DNA of 64,000 bases from Portulaca oleracea (Eukaryota > Streptophyta > Magnoliopsida > Caryophyllales > Portulacaceae): positions 16,353,501 to 16,417,500 of the forward strand of contig CM055888.1 of NCBI GenBank assembly GCA_029582165.1, in the 5' to 3' direction. A program made the translations under genes and the position numbers. Of this stretch, positions 34,548-46,767 are shown one piece after another; the stretch's first letter is position 1; the number at the start of each line of letters is the position of its first letter. The notes beneath the pieces are model-generated. The model searched no databases. It was given only the letters and a program-made list of their open reading frames with translations, and was not told the DNA's origin.

Positions 34548-37500
34548 TGTAACACCCTCAGATTCATAATCCCTGGATTATTACTAAACAACTCATAACC
34601 CAATGATTAGCGCAACGGAAATATAATCCGAAGGTATTACTGCCGTCCACAAATATGGACAAGGCTTATCCATCACAACTAAACACCAACCATATATGTA
34701 TGACTCTAAAAAATACACAACAATCCCGAAAAGGAGAGTTTGAACAACATACATAGCCTTAACTTCCCATACAAAACCTTAAATCACTTATAATTTACAT
34801 AAGCAAATAGAGGAATCACCTCCACCTCAACCCTTATAAATAAATATGTCAACCAAATCACTTATAATTTACATAAGCAAATAGAGCTTGTCTTATTCGC
34901 CTTAATCTTAGAAGCACCACCTAAAACAAAATTAACTCTAGTTAAAAGATTGGAGAATTTTTTTGGTCTTTGCAGTAAATTTGCTCAAAGCATAACTCTC
35001 TTTATAGACCTCTAAAAATTTCGTAAGAGGACTTTTCGGAAAGCTAAAAAATATGTACTCCAACTCTCTAGTTAAGAGTTAAAGCCAAAAATGAGTGTAA
35101 AGGCTTGAAAATAAATAAACAAGAGGGCTGGTCTGCAGATATTCCAACTTAGGAAGAGAACTTTGAGAATTCATAACTTAAAGAATATATATCGTATAAA
35201 TATGTGATAGTAGTTTATGGAAAGCTTACATCATATACTATAACTCTTATGTTGACAACAAAATCAGAAAAGGTTTGGAAGCCACAGGAAATTAGCTCTG
35301 AAAAAGGCTCAGTGAATTAAAATTCTGGTTCGACATGGTCGGGAGCCTTACTTTGGCGGGTCATAACATTTCACTCCGATATGCGATGAACACATAAGAC
35401 CCCATTCCGGAAACCTTGTGAAGCATACTACAACTCTCATGTTCAACACTTAAGCTAATAAGGTCTTCTCGATAACGTAAAATGCTTGGGAACCTACTGC
35501 CTCAAAATCGTATAAAAATATAGTCCCCTACTTAAAATTGCCAAAACTTGAGTTATACACCTTGAAATCCCAACATTGGAAGCTCGTATGGAAGCTATTG
35601 CCTAAGACTATTAAATCCCACCATAAGTTTGATCATGGGACACTTCAAAGGTCCTTGAAAACATGCAAAATAGCCCTATAACATATTTTGACAAATTTTG
35701 ATTTCTTCACACTTATAGGACATAATTTTCACCACTATTTACTCTTTATATTAAGTAAGTCTCATGGACCATACTCAACGCAACATAATGAGTCTTAATT
35801 TATCAATATCTTTCCCCTAGCTAGTCAAGACATGCATGCAGTATGCCTTGATACTTAAATTTCCTGGAAACTTTTCACTCTTATTGTACTAACATGAAAC
35901 CCTTCTATGTCCCCCTCATAAATCATTCTAAGCTCTTACCCAATCCTTTAGGTGCACAAGGTTTAGACAATATCTTCCACTACTAAGGCATAAAAATTCA
36001 GCACCATCATGTTCTTGCACTCCAACATCGAAACATCAAGTTCTTGCATTATAACGTAATTCACCATCACAACAATCTATCAACATATTATCAAATCTAA
36101 AAATACTTTGGGCGATTAATTTTAACATGCAACCACAGTGTACTCCAAACAACACTAAATCGTCAACTGTAAACCAAGATTTCACATTACTCATATTCAA
36201 ATACCACCAAGACAACCCAATTCAGTAGCCTATCTGGTGTGGAAGTAGGCCAACATTTCTATTGGTAAATAGGGGGGTTCCAAATCCGGACGCGGAGCTC
36301 TCACCTGGGGAACAATCTCTAAGCTGGCCGGCCGATAGGCAAAAGAAAATCAAGACGTTTAGTTCTGATCTGGGAAAGTTGGAGTTAACCAGAAAAGTTT
36401 GGGTAGAGCCGGATTTAAGCGTTGGATCTTGATTCCTGCCTTAAGGAACATATGAATGAAGTTGATGGCTAAGGGTAAAGATGCCCGAGGAAAGGTTCGT
36501 CAGGAAAGTACCACTCCACCGTTAGTGAAATATTCGGGTAGCTTATCCATAGTTAGCGCATTTATCATAGTTAGTAGTTCCAGCTCCGTATCAAGGTCAC
36601 AATCGATATCATCCTTTTTTGATGTTGAATTAGACATTCTTCATAGTAAAGACTTTCACCTGGAGTAGTTTCTATTGATTGTAGAAGGAAAGAATGTGGA
36701 CAAAGCGGATTCGGAATTGTCTTTCGCCCAACTCATAATTGGCGAATTCGTAGGTTCAGATCTTGATGTTACGGCCAGTGCAACAAGAGTTGAGTTGAGA
36801 AAGGACTGGGGAAGGGCTCGTGCAGCTGCAGCAGGATTTGAAAATGGAATTGATCGTGATAACTTGGAAGCATGACAGAAAAATCATAATCTGTAAACTT
36901 ACAATAGTAAAGAAGTGAGTTGGGATGGAGGACTTAGAGTTTGAGATTACCACAAAAAGGGAGAAGGAGGATGAAATGTGGAGGGTGTTGGTGGGGCTTA
37001 GGCTTGGCAGTGGTCGTTGGCTATCCTCAAACACCGGCGACGGTGAGCAGGGAGACGGAAATCGACAAGAAAAAGGGAGACAGAACCGACCGAGTAAGAG
37101 CAGAAGCAAGGAGACAATCAGACAAGGTTTTTCCGATTGGGTGGCAATCGCTTAGCTAGGCGGCGTCCGATAATCGTCCGACGGGGGCGGTGGCACAGAG
37201 ACAATAGTAGGCATAAATTAGGGGAGAAGGAGCAATTGAGTGCGGAACCAAAAATGTGTTTCAAAGAAAATAGAATAACTTTGCTTTTCTATTGAAGGCC
37301 CCTAACCTATCTATTTAAATACTAACTTAACCTTACTATTTTTTTTTAACGTTACCTACTAAACCCAATACTACTAACTTATAGTCTCGGAATGAAATTC
37401 ACGAAAATTAAAATAATGAGAGGAAGAATTCAAATACTTATGGGGAAAGTGAACTAAATTAAACCTTAAATAAATTAAGGAATGAAAGGTATAATTATAA

Positions 37501-37767
37501 TAATATTATTATTACTATTGATAATGCCGACGAATCGGTCAACTCAATAAAACATGGCCAGGTAAGCAACTCGAATATCCCGAGAGTAATTGAATAGTTG
37601 AAATTGTCACTTGACTAATTTACATATTATATACTAAGCTTATGACGGTCGTTGCTCCGTTCGAGTCCTGCAAAAACACAAACAGTTAACGGAATTGAAA
37701 TGCGCGATTTAGTTAATGAAACTCATTACTTAACTTAATTACGTTGGGTTAGGGTCAGGTTATTACA
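34548..37767 (-). repeat. Array LTR 2
   Basis: 3220 bp. Relative to LTRs 1 and 3 it has lost about 560 bp at 34933 (after CTAAAACAAAATTAA). Like LTR 3, it carries an extra 650-bp segment at 36233-36880. Confidence 0.9.
36233..36880 (+). other. Segment present in LTRs 2 and 3 only, possible captured sequence
   Basis: 650 bp, repeated at 42926-43576 in LTR 3 and absent from LTR 1. A plus-strand frame of about 68 codons before the TGA (VEGKNVDKADSELSFAQLI, then GSDLDVTASATRVELRKDW and GIDRDNLEA) is open in both copies and has no ATG of its own. I do not recognise it. It could be transduced host sequence or original LTR sequence deleted from LTR 1. Confidence 0.4.
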
Positions 37768-40693
37768 GTCTACCCCCTTTAAAAGAAGTTTCGTCCTCGA
37801 AACTTAATAGAAATCATTACTTAATAGGAATGTGTGACTTGATACTAACTTAGCATGTTGCCACGATTTCATTGCTCACTATACTTAATGCGACTATTCT
37901 TTAATAAGTAATTGAGTCGGCTATTCAGGGGACTGCAATTCATATTCTCTCATAACTATTGGAAGGGGCTATTATTTTTTGAATACTAATCTTACACATT
38001 GGGTTTCGATCCATTTGGCATTGGTCGACCCATTTCGTTTCTTTGTAAGAGAGTAAGGGTCACAAGGTGTGTTTCAAATTTAATTTGTCCCTATTACTTC
38101 AACTTTTCTTTAGAACAACCCAATCACTCTCCAAGTACTATATATTCTTAAGTCAACATATAATTTACTTTCAAGTTGTCTAAAACCAAGGGCCCTTGTA
38201 TTTTTCTTTAGAAATCATTACCGATATTGTCCGACTCTCCACTATTAATCACAAAAACCCCTTATACAAATGCTATGTACCTTACTCCCCAAATTTCATT
38301 GAACTTACTTATAGGACATTCATTTCCCTGTAATTCATCTCACTTCATGTTCACTAACACTCCTCCCCCAGAATTGATGACAATAAAAGAAATAATTATA
38401 GTAAAAATAAGTGGGTGTAGGGGACCAAATAAGATAAGGGGAGGATAGAGAGATAAGATTGGTGATAAATATATGTATGAATATCAAGAGAAATGATTAA
38501 GCCAATGTCTAAAATGATGGCTTTAATATTTCACGATGGAATGTGGATAACCTATGCATTTCAAGTGAATATCGGATGTGAATGATGGTTAATAAAAGAT
38601 GACCGAGATTGATAGTGATCATAATTACGTCAAAAGCACGACAACCAATAAGGTTAATCAATAAGGACTGATTAACTTGACTTAATTTGGAAAGAGAAAT
38701 ATTGGGGCGAACTTTTGATTTTCAGAATGAGATCAAATAATGATTGTGATGAATGAATAATAAGAACAATATAAATAATAAAATCAAAATGACTATGGGA
38801 ATTTGAAATTCAAGGGCCGTAGTGGATATAAGTAACATTGTAACAACAAGGAATTATTCAGAGTGGTAGTTATTATTAACTACTTGAAGCAACACAAGGA
38901 TATAGATTATTAAGCTTGAATTACCTACAATAGATATTGAGAAGGAATTTTGAATTCAACGTGCTAATTAGTTAAGGACGAAAATGATCACTCATGAAAA
39001 AGAAGAAAGGCTGGCCATGTGAAGAGCCATATAAGGTAAATGGAATGCATCACTAATGAAAACATGGATTGATAGTAATTGAAGCAAAACGCAATAGTCA
39101 TGAGAAAATTAATCTGAGTTGACCCCAAAAGTTGGTAATGACTATTGTTAGGATGGAAGTAGGAGCATACACCCAATGAAGTAGTAGGGCTAACCAGAAT
39201 GATATAAACTTATGATATTAGTGCAAGGAGGAGTACGATTCAAATTAAATCAAGCATGAATATATAAGGTTGGATTTAAGTTTCTAATAGAATCATAGGA
39301 AAATAGGAATAGTTGATCCCTAATTAATGGATAAGACATTAAATGCTAACTAGGATTCACAAATATGGTGATGAAGGAAAACTCACCATGAGGGTTATTA
39401 GCATGAATATAAGACAAGGATTTGATTCATGTAATGAAAATATGATATGACGACTAAGTAAAAGAGACTTGAACTTCACCAGTGCTATTTAAGGGAAATG
39501 ATTAAATATATAAATATTTGAAATTAAATAAAGGATGGGGGGCTTTTACATCCCAAAATCTTGCTAGATGTCACCCAAATTATTTCCTCCATACATATTC
39601 AAATAACTATATTCACTTGATATCATCACTCTCCCATTTCTCTATTTTTTTTCACAATAATAAATTTTCTCCTCAATACCTTCTCTCCTTTCTCAACATA
39701 TATCTTTTCTTCATAATTCTTCATTACATATGCATATCATAATATCAATAGCGCCCAAAGAAAATCAGGATCCTTGTGCCCATGATAATACTTCTAAAGT
39801 ATCTCCTATGTCTATAAGGTTCTAAATCCACCCCTCAAACTGCTATTAAAAACCTTAAAACTAATTTGACAATTGGAAAACCATAGCCTTTTTTTCCTGA
39901 AAAATTTCGGCAAAGTCTCCTCTGTAATATGGACTATCCCAAATTATATGAAATCATCACAACCTGCCAAAACACATTTTAGCTTCAATTGGATACAATA
40001 AGGGGCGACAAACCCACTTAATCACAACAACCCATTAGTTTTATCCACCATACAAATATTAAACTTTAAATCAATTATGTATAGACGATAGTAGAATCGC
40101 TCACTCTTGCACTAAACTAATAATTCAAATCCAATCATGTACCTACCTCTCCAGGCCCAGGCATGAATAGAAACTCTACCCAAAAGGTGCATCATGATCT
40201 TGTAGGCATTCGGCAATCTTGGAAATGTCATTTACTAAAAGAGAACAAAACAAGGAAAATAGCAAAGTTAGTAACTTATATCGATACACTGAGCTAATTG
40301 ACTCCCAAACTAAGTTATTTAACCCTCTATCCAGTCCCATAAGTGGGATTTCCACTATTACCCATAAGATCATATAAATAAGGCGCAAAACCTTCAATTC
40401 AAGTCATGATATTGAACTTAATTGACTTTATCAACTAACTATGCATATATATATTCTAGAACCATAACTCTACTCTTGGTTTCTACCCCAAGTCCTATTA
40501 TTCACATCTTACTTGCTCACGTTATACTTGGCCTTTAATTTTACTTTTATTACTCAACATACGCCCAACTCAATCATCAAAAAAGGTAGCAATTCACATA
40601 CCAAGAAAGATAATTCATATACAATATGCCTTCCCTTATTCATGTCCTAATAACTCACAATAACTCCAAATTCTTTTGCTCTGATACCATAAA
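37768..40693 (-). other. Array internal region 2 (non-coding)
   Basis: 2926 bp, homologous to internal region 1 along its length with small indels. The primer site is at 40677-40689 on the minus strand. Confidence 0.85.
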
Positions 40694-43593
40694 TGTAACA
40701 CCCCCAGATTCATAATCCCTGGATTATTACTAAACAACTCATAACCCAATGATTAGCGCAACGAAAATATAATCCGAAGGTATTACTGCCGTCCACAAAT
40801 ATGGACAAGGCTTATCCATCACAACTAAACACCAACCATATATGTATGACTCTAAACAATACACAACAATCCCGAAAAGGAGAGTTTGAACAACATACAT
40901 AGCCTTAGCTTCCCATACAAAACCTTAAATCACTTATAATTTACACAAGCAAATAGAGGAATCACCTCCACCTCAACCCTTATAAATAAATATGTCAACC
41001 ATATCTCCTTTATTGCTTAACTGACTTCTTTATCGGAGCTTGTCTTATTCGCCTTAATCTTAGAAGCACCACCTAAAACAAAATATAAAACAATTTGCAA
41101 ATGAGTTGAAACTCAATACGCATACCCCTATACAGTAATTAAAATTTAAGCAATTCATTTTATTATGCACATTTTAATTCATTTTGCAAACAATAAAAAA
41201 ATAAAACAACAATAAACTTGCTTGCCATATTATTATCTTGACGGTCCCCTGCTTGCGATCATCGGTCTAAGCCTCCGTATGCGCATACCCGGACCGATCG
41301 GGTGGTCCGGATGGGTGTACACTTGTCGGATATTAACTTTGGTAGTGCTCTATGGCACAAGTAACCTGGGTAGGGGCTATAATTACGTGAGAAAAACATG
41401 TAAACATTACTCGATTACATTATAATTATTAAACTTGCTCACTTGAACTCAACTAAATGAGTTTGGGTAAAGTACAGGCAATATGCGTACCTTAAACTTG
41501 AACCCGTAAATAAAGCTACTTGAAAGGTTGACTGGATTCGAACTGGGAGCAGCAACAACCTCCTTGATCATACTTGAGATAGGAACATTAAAAAGAAATA
41601 AGTTGGATTCTTGGTAAGGAGGGATTCTCCTAATTAGCTCGAAGAATGTTAACTCTAATTAAAAGATTGGAGAATTTTTTTGGTCTTTGCAGTAAATTTG
41701 CGGAAAACATAACTCTCTTTATGGACCTCTAAAAATTTCGTAAGAGGACTTTTCGGAAAGCTAAAAAAAATGTACTCCAACTCTCTAGTTAAGAGCTAAA
41801 GCCAAAAATGAGTGTAAAGGCTTGAAAATAAATAAACAAGAGGGTTGGCCTGCAGAAATTCCAACTTAGGAAGAGAACTTTGAGAATTCATAACTTAAAG
41901 AATATATATCATATGAATGTGTGCAAGTAGTTTATCGAAAGCTTACATCATATACTATAACTCTTATGTTGACCATAAGTTCAGAAAAGGTTTGGAAGCC
42001 ACCGGAAATTAGCTCTGAAAAAGGCTCAGTGAATTAAAATTCTGGTTCGACATGGTCGGGAGCCTTACTTTGGCGGGTCATAACTTTTCACTCCGACATT
42101 CAACGAACGCATAAGACACCATTCCGGACACCTTGTGAAGCATACTACAACTCTCATGTTCAACACTTACGCTAATATGGTCTTCTCGATAACTTAAAAT
42201 GCTTGGAAACCTACTGCCTCAAAATCGTATAAAAATATAGCCCCTTACTTAAAATCGCCAAAACTTGAGTTATACACCTTGAAATCCCGACATTGGAAGC
42301 TCATATGGAAGCTATTGCCTAAGGCTATTAAATCCCACCATAAGTTTGATCATGAGACACTTCAAAAGTCCTCGAAAACATGCAAAATAGCCCTATAACA
42401 TATTTTCACAAATTTTGATTTCTTCACACTTATAGGACATAATTTACTCTTTATATTAAGTAAGTCTCATAGACCATACTCAACGCAACATAGTGAGTCT
42501 TAATTTATCAATATCTTTCCCTAGCTAGTCAGGACATGCATGCAGTATGCCTGGATACTTAAATTTCCTGGAAACTTTTCACTCTTATTGTACTAACATG
42601 AAACCCTTCTATGTCCCCCTCATATATCATTCTAAGCTCTTACCCAATCCTTTAGGTGCACAAGATTTAGACAATGTCTTCCACTAATAAGGCATAAAAA
42701 TTCAGCAACATCATGTTCTTGCACTCCAACATCGAAACATCAAGTTCTTGCATTATAACGTAATTCACCAGCACAACAATCTATCAACATATTATCAAAT
42801 CTAAAAGTACTTTGGGCCATAAATTTTAACATGAACCACAGTGTACTCCAAACAACACTAAATCGTCAACTGTAAACCAAGATTTCACATTACTCATATT
42901 CAAATACCACCAAGACAACCCAATTCGGTAGCCTATCCGGTGTGGAAGTAGGCCAACATTTCTATTAGCAAATAGGGGGGTTCCAAATCCGGACGCGGAG
43001 CTCTCACCTTGGGAACGATCTCTAAGCCGGTCGGCCGATAGGCAAAAGAAAATCAAGACGTTTAGTTCTGATCTGGGAATGTTGGAGTTAACCAGAAAAG
43101 TTTGGGTAGAGCCGGATATAAGCGTTGGATCTTGATTCCTGCCTTAAGGAACATATGAATGAAGTTGATGGCTAAAGTGCGGATGCAGAGAAAGGTTAAA
43201 TCAGGAAAGTACCACTCCACCGTTAGTTAAATATGCGGGTAGCTTATCCATAGTTAGCGCATTCATCATAGTTAGTAGTTCTAGCTCTGTATCAAGGTCA
43301 CGATCGATATCATCCTTCTTTGATGTTGAATTAGACATTCTTTATAGTAAAGACTTTCACCTGGAGTAGTTTCTATTGATTGTAGAAGGAAAAAAAGTGG
43401 ATAAAGCGGATTCGGAATTGTCTTTCGCCCAACTCATAAATGGCGAATTCGTAGGTTCAGATCTTGATGTTTCGGCCAGTGCCACGAGAGTTGAGTTGAG
43501 AAAGGACTGGGGAAGAGCTCGTGCAGCTGCAGAAGGATTTGAAAAGGGAATTGATCGTGATAACTTGGAAGCATGATAGAAAAATCATAATCT
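40694..43593 (-). repeat. Array LTR 3, first part
   Basis: It starts TGTAACACCCCCAG and runs to AAAATCATAATCT, where element C and a deletion interrupt it. It keeps the block missing from LTR 2 and the 650-bp segment missing from LTR 1. Confidence 0.88.
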
Positions 43594-44250
43594 TGAAAGG
43601 GATCAATGTTATCTAAGTTAAAGATCAAATTATCTAATGACCCCTAATCACAAAGTCTTCTATCTCTAGATCACTTCATAAACGAGTTTAATCCTAAGGG
43701 CTCCGATTATCGAATTTCTCCGTTCGGTACTTCATTCAACAATCTAAATCCATGCTAATGGTGATCAATCAAAAGCAATGACATACAAAATCAAAGGATA
43801 AATAAAATGCATTCAAACAAGATAAACAAACTTGTTCAATCCAACAATACTCAATCCATAAGAGAAACTTGAAAGGGATTATCCCCCAAACTGAAAGAAA
43901 CTACTCACGACTCATGTTCAAAACACAAAACATATCAAAATCTATTCTAAAAATCATGAAATCTAAAAGAAAGAGAAGTAAACCGAGATGGAAATCATTC
44001 TTCGCTTGAATGGTAGTCAGTGGGGACTTTTTCTCCTCCACATCAATGGATTTCTTGAGAATCGATCTTCGAACTCCAATAAACTCTCAATCTTCAACTA
44101 AGGATGAATGTGGATGGATTTGTGGAGGAAGGGATGGATGATGGTAGAGATGGAGATGGATGGTGAATGGGAGTGAATGAATGAAGCTGGATGGTGAATG
44201 AGAGTGAATGAATGAAGGTAGATGGTGATGGATGAATCAGCCGAATCTAC

Positions 44251-44260
44251 AATTATATAG
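44251..44260 (-). promoter_or_regulatory. TATA box of element C 3' LTR
   Basis: CTATATAATT on the minus strand, conserved at 49222-49231 in the 5' LTR. The palindrome cluster lies 45-160 bp upstream of it. Confidence 0.5.
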
Positions 44261-44303
44261 CCATTAAGAGAAGTTGAAACGGCTAAATCGTCATAAACAG
44301 GGA

Positions 44304-44341
44304 CAACACGGACCGTGTTGGTGTCAACACGGGTCGTGTTG
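44304..44341. repeat. Paired palindromes CAACACGG-N-CCGTGTTG
   Basis: A perfect 8-bp-arm palindrome at 44304-44320 and a near-perfect one at 44325-44341 are followed by two more near 44373 and 44395. The same cluster is at 49274-49385. Confidence 0.85.
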
Positions 44342-44858
44342 ATGGTTTCTGGGAAATTGCGATCTCTGGAGGCCAACACGGACCGTTTTGATGTCAACAC
44401 GGGTCGTGTTGGTTCTGGATTTTTTTGGGTCATCTTGTTTCGGCCATATCTCCTTCGTCCGACGTCCGATTGACTTGGTTCTTGACTTTTCAGAAAGCTC
44501 TAGGAGTCTACTTTTCATTGGCATAAGTCTCAAAGTCATAGCATACTTGTGGAAATGATGGTGACCAAAAGAGTGGACATATATCAATTTTCGCACACTT
44601 TCTGCTATCTTACTCATAACTCATTCATCTCAACTCTGAATTGACCTTATAATATATCGTCAGAAAGCTCTTTCAATGATGAATCAAGAAATGTATGCGA
44701 GCTTTGGAGTTTATATCATTAATCTGCACATTTCTAACAAAACACGTATAAGTCAGTTAAGATAGCAAAATAAGATCATAAAGATCAATTAAGCACATTA
44801 ATCCCCAAATTTCACAATCAAAATGCTCCTAATATTTAGTCACTATATGGCCTCATCA

Positions 44859-46767
44859 AATTCCCCAATGCTTAGTTCTTGCTTGTCCCCAAGCAAGTCC
44901 AAACTCACAAAAATAAAAGAAAAGAAAATAAAACAAATAAAAACATGGGGACAAAAGACTCAAAAACAAAAGAAAAGACTCAAAATGAAAACAAAGATTT
45001 TTATTTATAATCTCCTTAGAAAAGCATCAACATGATCTTTCAATCAACTAAATCTAATCTAGAACACCCCAAAAGTGAATCAAAGTCCATATACAAGAGA
45101 AGGAGAAACATTGGAAAGATTTATAAGCACTACACTTCTCAAGTTCAAACCAATCATCCCTAATCACAAATGAAGCAAGCAGGCACATGTTTAATAAGAA
45201 ACTCGGCAGATCGAGAGCAACCTCACTTTTGGGAATGTGGAAACACTCCTCTCATGTGTTTAAATGTGAATAAATCATTGAAGGTTCGCTCAATACTCAA
45301 ACCAAAGCAACATCCTACCATAAGCTTGCAAAACATCTCAATTCTCTACCGCTAATATGCAATGCACAATGACAATCAAGAGGACTTTCAAAAGGGTTGT
45401 AATGGGGCTAAGGTTAAGGGTAAGAAGTTGAAATATATTTGCGGAAGTGGAGCTAAAAATCCAAGCTTAGAGCATAAACCTCACCAAATTTGCACAAACA
45501 AAACTTTCACACCTTATATTCACTACAACGCATCCCATAATCAAGTGGAAATCGCCTCAAATCAAAGAAAATAAACTAACAAACTATTAAACACTTTATT
45601 TCTACCTTTTTTTCATTCTTTTTTTTCCTTTTTTTCTCTTTTTTCTCTTTTTTTTTTTTTTTTATTGTTTTTTTCAAAATGAACTACAACGCAAAACAAA
45701 TAAATATACAATTATAAGGCAAATTTCCACCTCAACCCATATCAAGCTACAATTGGGAGCAATCTCATGATATGCAACTTCACAACGTCCCCAACAAAAC
45801 CAAACGACAAAAACACCATAATAAACCCAACTCTTCACACTCTAACACTCCAAGCATAGGCTTAAGGGTAGGAAATTCAATATTCAGCCATGGCTTTCAA
45901 TATTGGTAATCAAAAGAAAGAGTGATACAAGGCTAAAAGAGGGTTAAAGGATTTTAACATGTAAAGGGTGGCTATTTGGCTATGTAGCTAAAATATATAT
46001 AACAATGCCTCTATCATATTATCAAAGCACAAGCAAAAATGCAATTTCAAAGAGATACATTGCAAGTTCTAGAGAATGAATCTAAGGATGAGTCACACAT
46101 GAAAAATATGAGACTAATAAAAATGATTAGTCATTTTAAGGCTTTTGTGGTCTCACGGGCTCACGCTCTCAAATAAACCTTGCTCAAATAGATGTATATG
46201 CCAAACTCATTCCAATAGATCATAAGGGGTAATCAAATATCACTTTCAAAATGCAGTGCTTAACTCACTACGCTTTCACAAACTCTTTTGAAAACTTTAA
46301 TTCACAAATGGGATATTCAAGATTAAATCTAGTTAAAAGAAAACCTAGACTTTTTCTCTCAATTTTTTAATTTTTCTAATTTTCTGATTTTTTGGAAATT
46401 TTTTTTTCTCAAAATAAAAACTAAAACTAAACTAAATGCAAACCTAGAAAATAAAACAAACTAAAAACTAAGAAAATAAAGAAAATAAAAATCAAGGATG
46501 AATCTAACTAATGCAACTAGGTGGATGCAATTATTTATAAATAAACAAAACCAAAAAACTAAGAAAAACAAACAAAAACAAATTCAAGACACTACTACAC
46601 ATTTATACAGTTCCCCCCATGCTTGGACAAAGCATTGCCCTCTATGCAAGCACATTCAAATAAATTGAAAAAGGGGAAATAAGGAAAGATCTCACCAGGT
46701 TAGGTGCTGGATGCACCTAAACTATCGCCTCTTCAAGAATGGGGCGAATGGAGCATCAGCCGCTCCA
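44859..46767 (-). other. Non-coding 3' internal region of element C
   Basis: No pol. Long T-rich tracts (45600-45670 and 46360-46400), pre-polypurine CGGGGACAAGC-type sequence near 44880, otherwise AT-rich with stops in all frames. Confidence 0.6.

Larger units (their letters stand above)
43609..44858 (-). repeat. 3' LTR of element C (truncated)
   Basis: It matches 48578-49819. It carries the ATGGATGGTGAATG minisatellite (44100-44235), a TATA box (TATATAATT, 44251-44259) and the CAACACGGACCGTGTTG palindromes (44304-44420). Confidence 0.88.
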
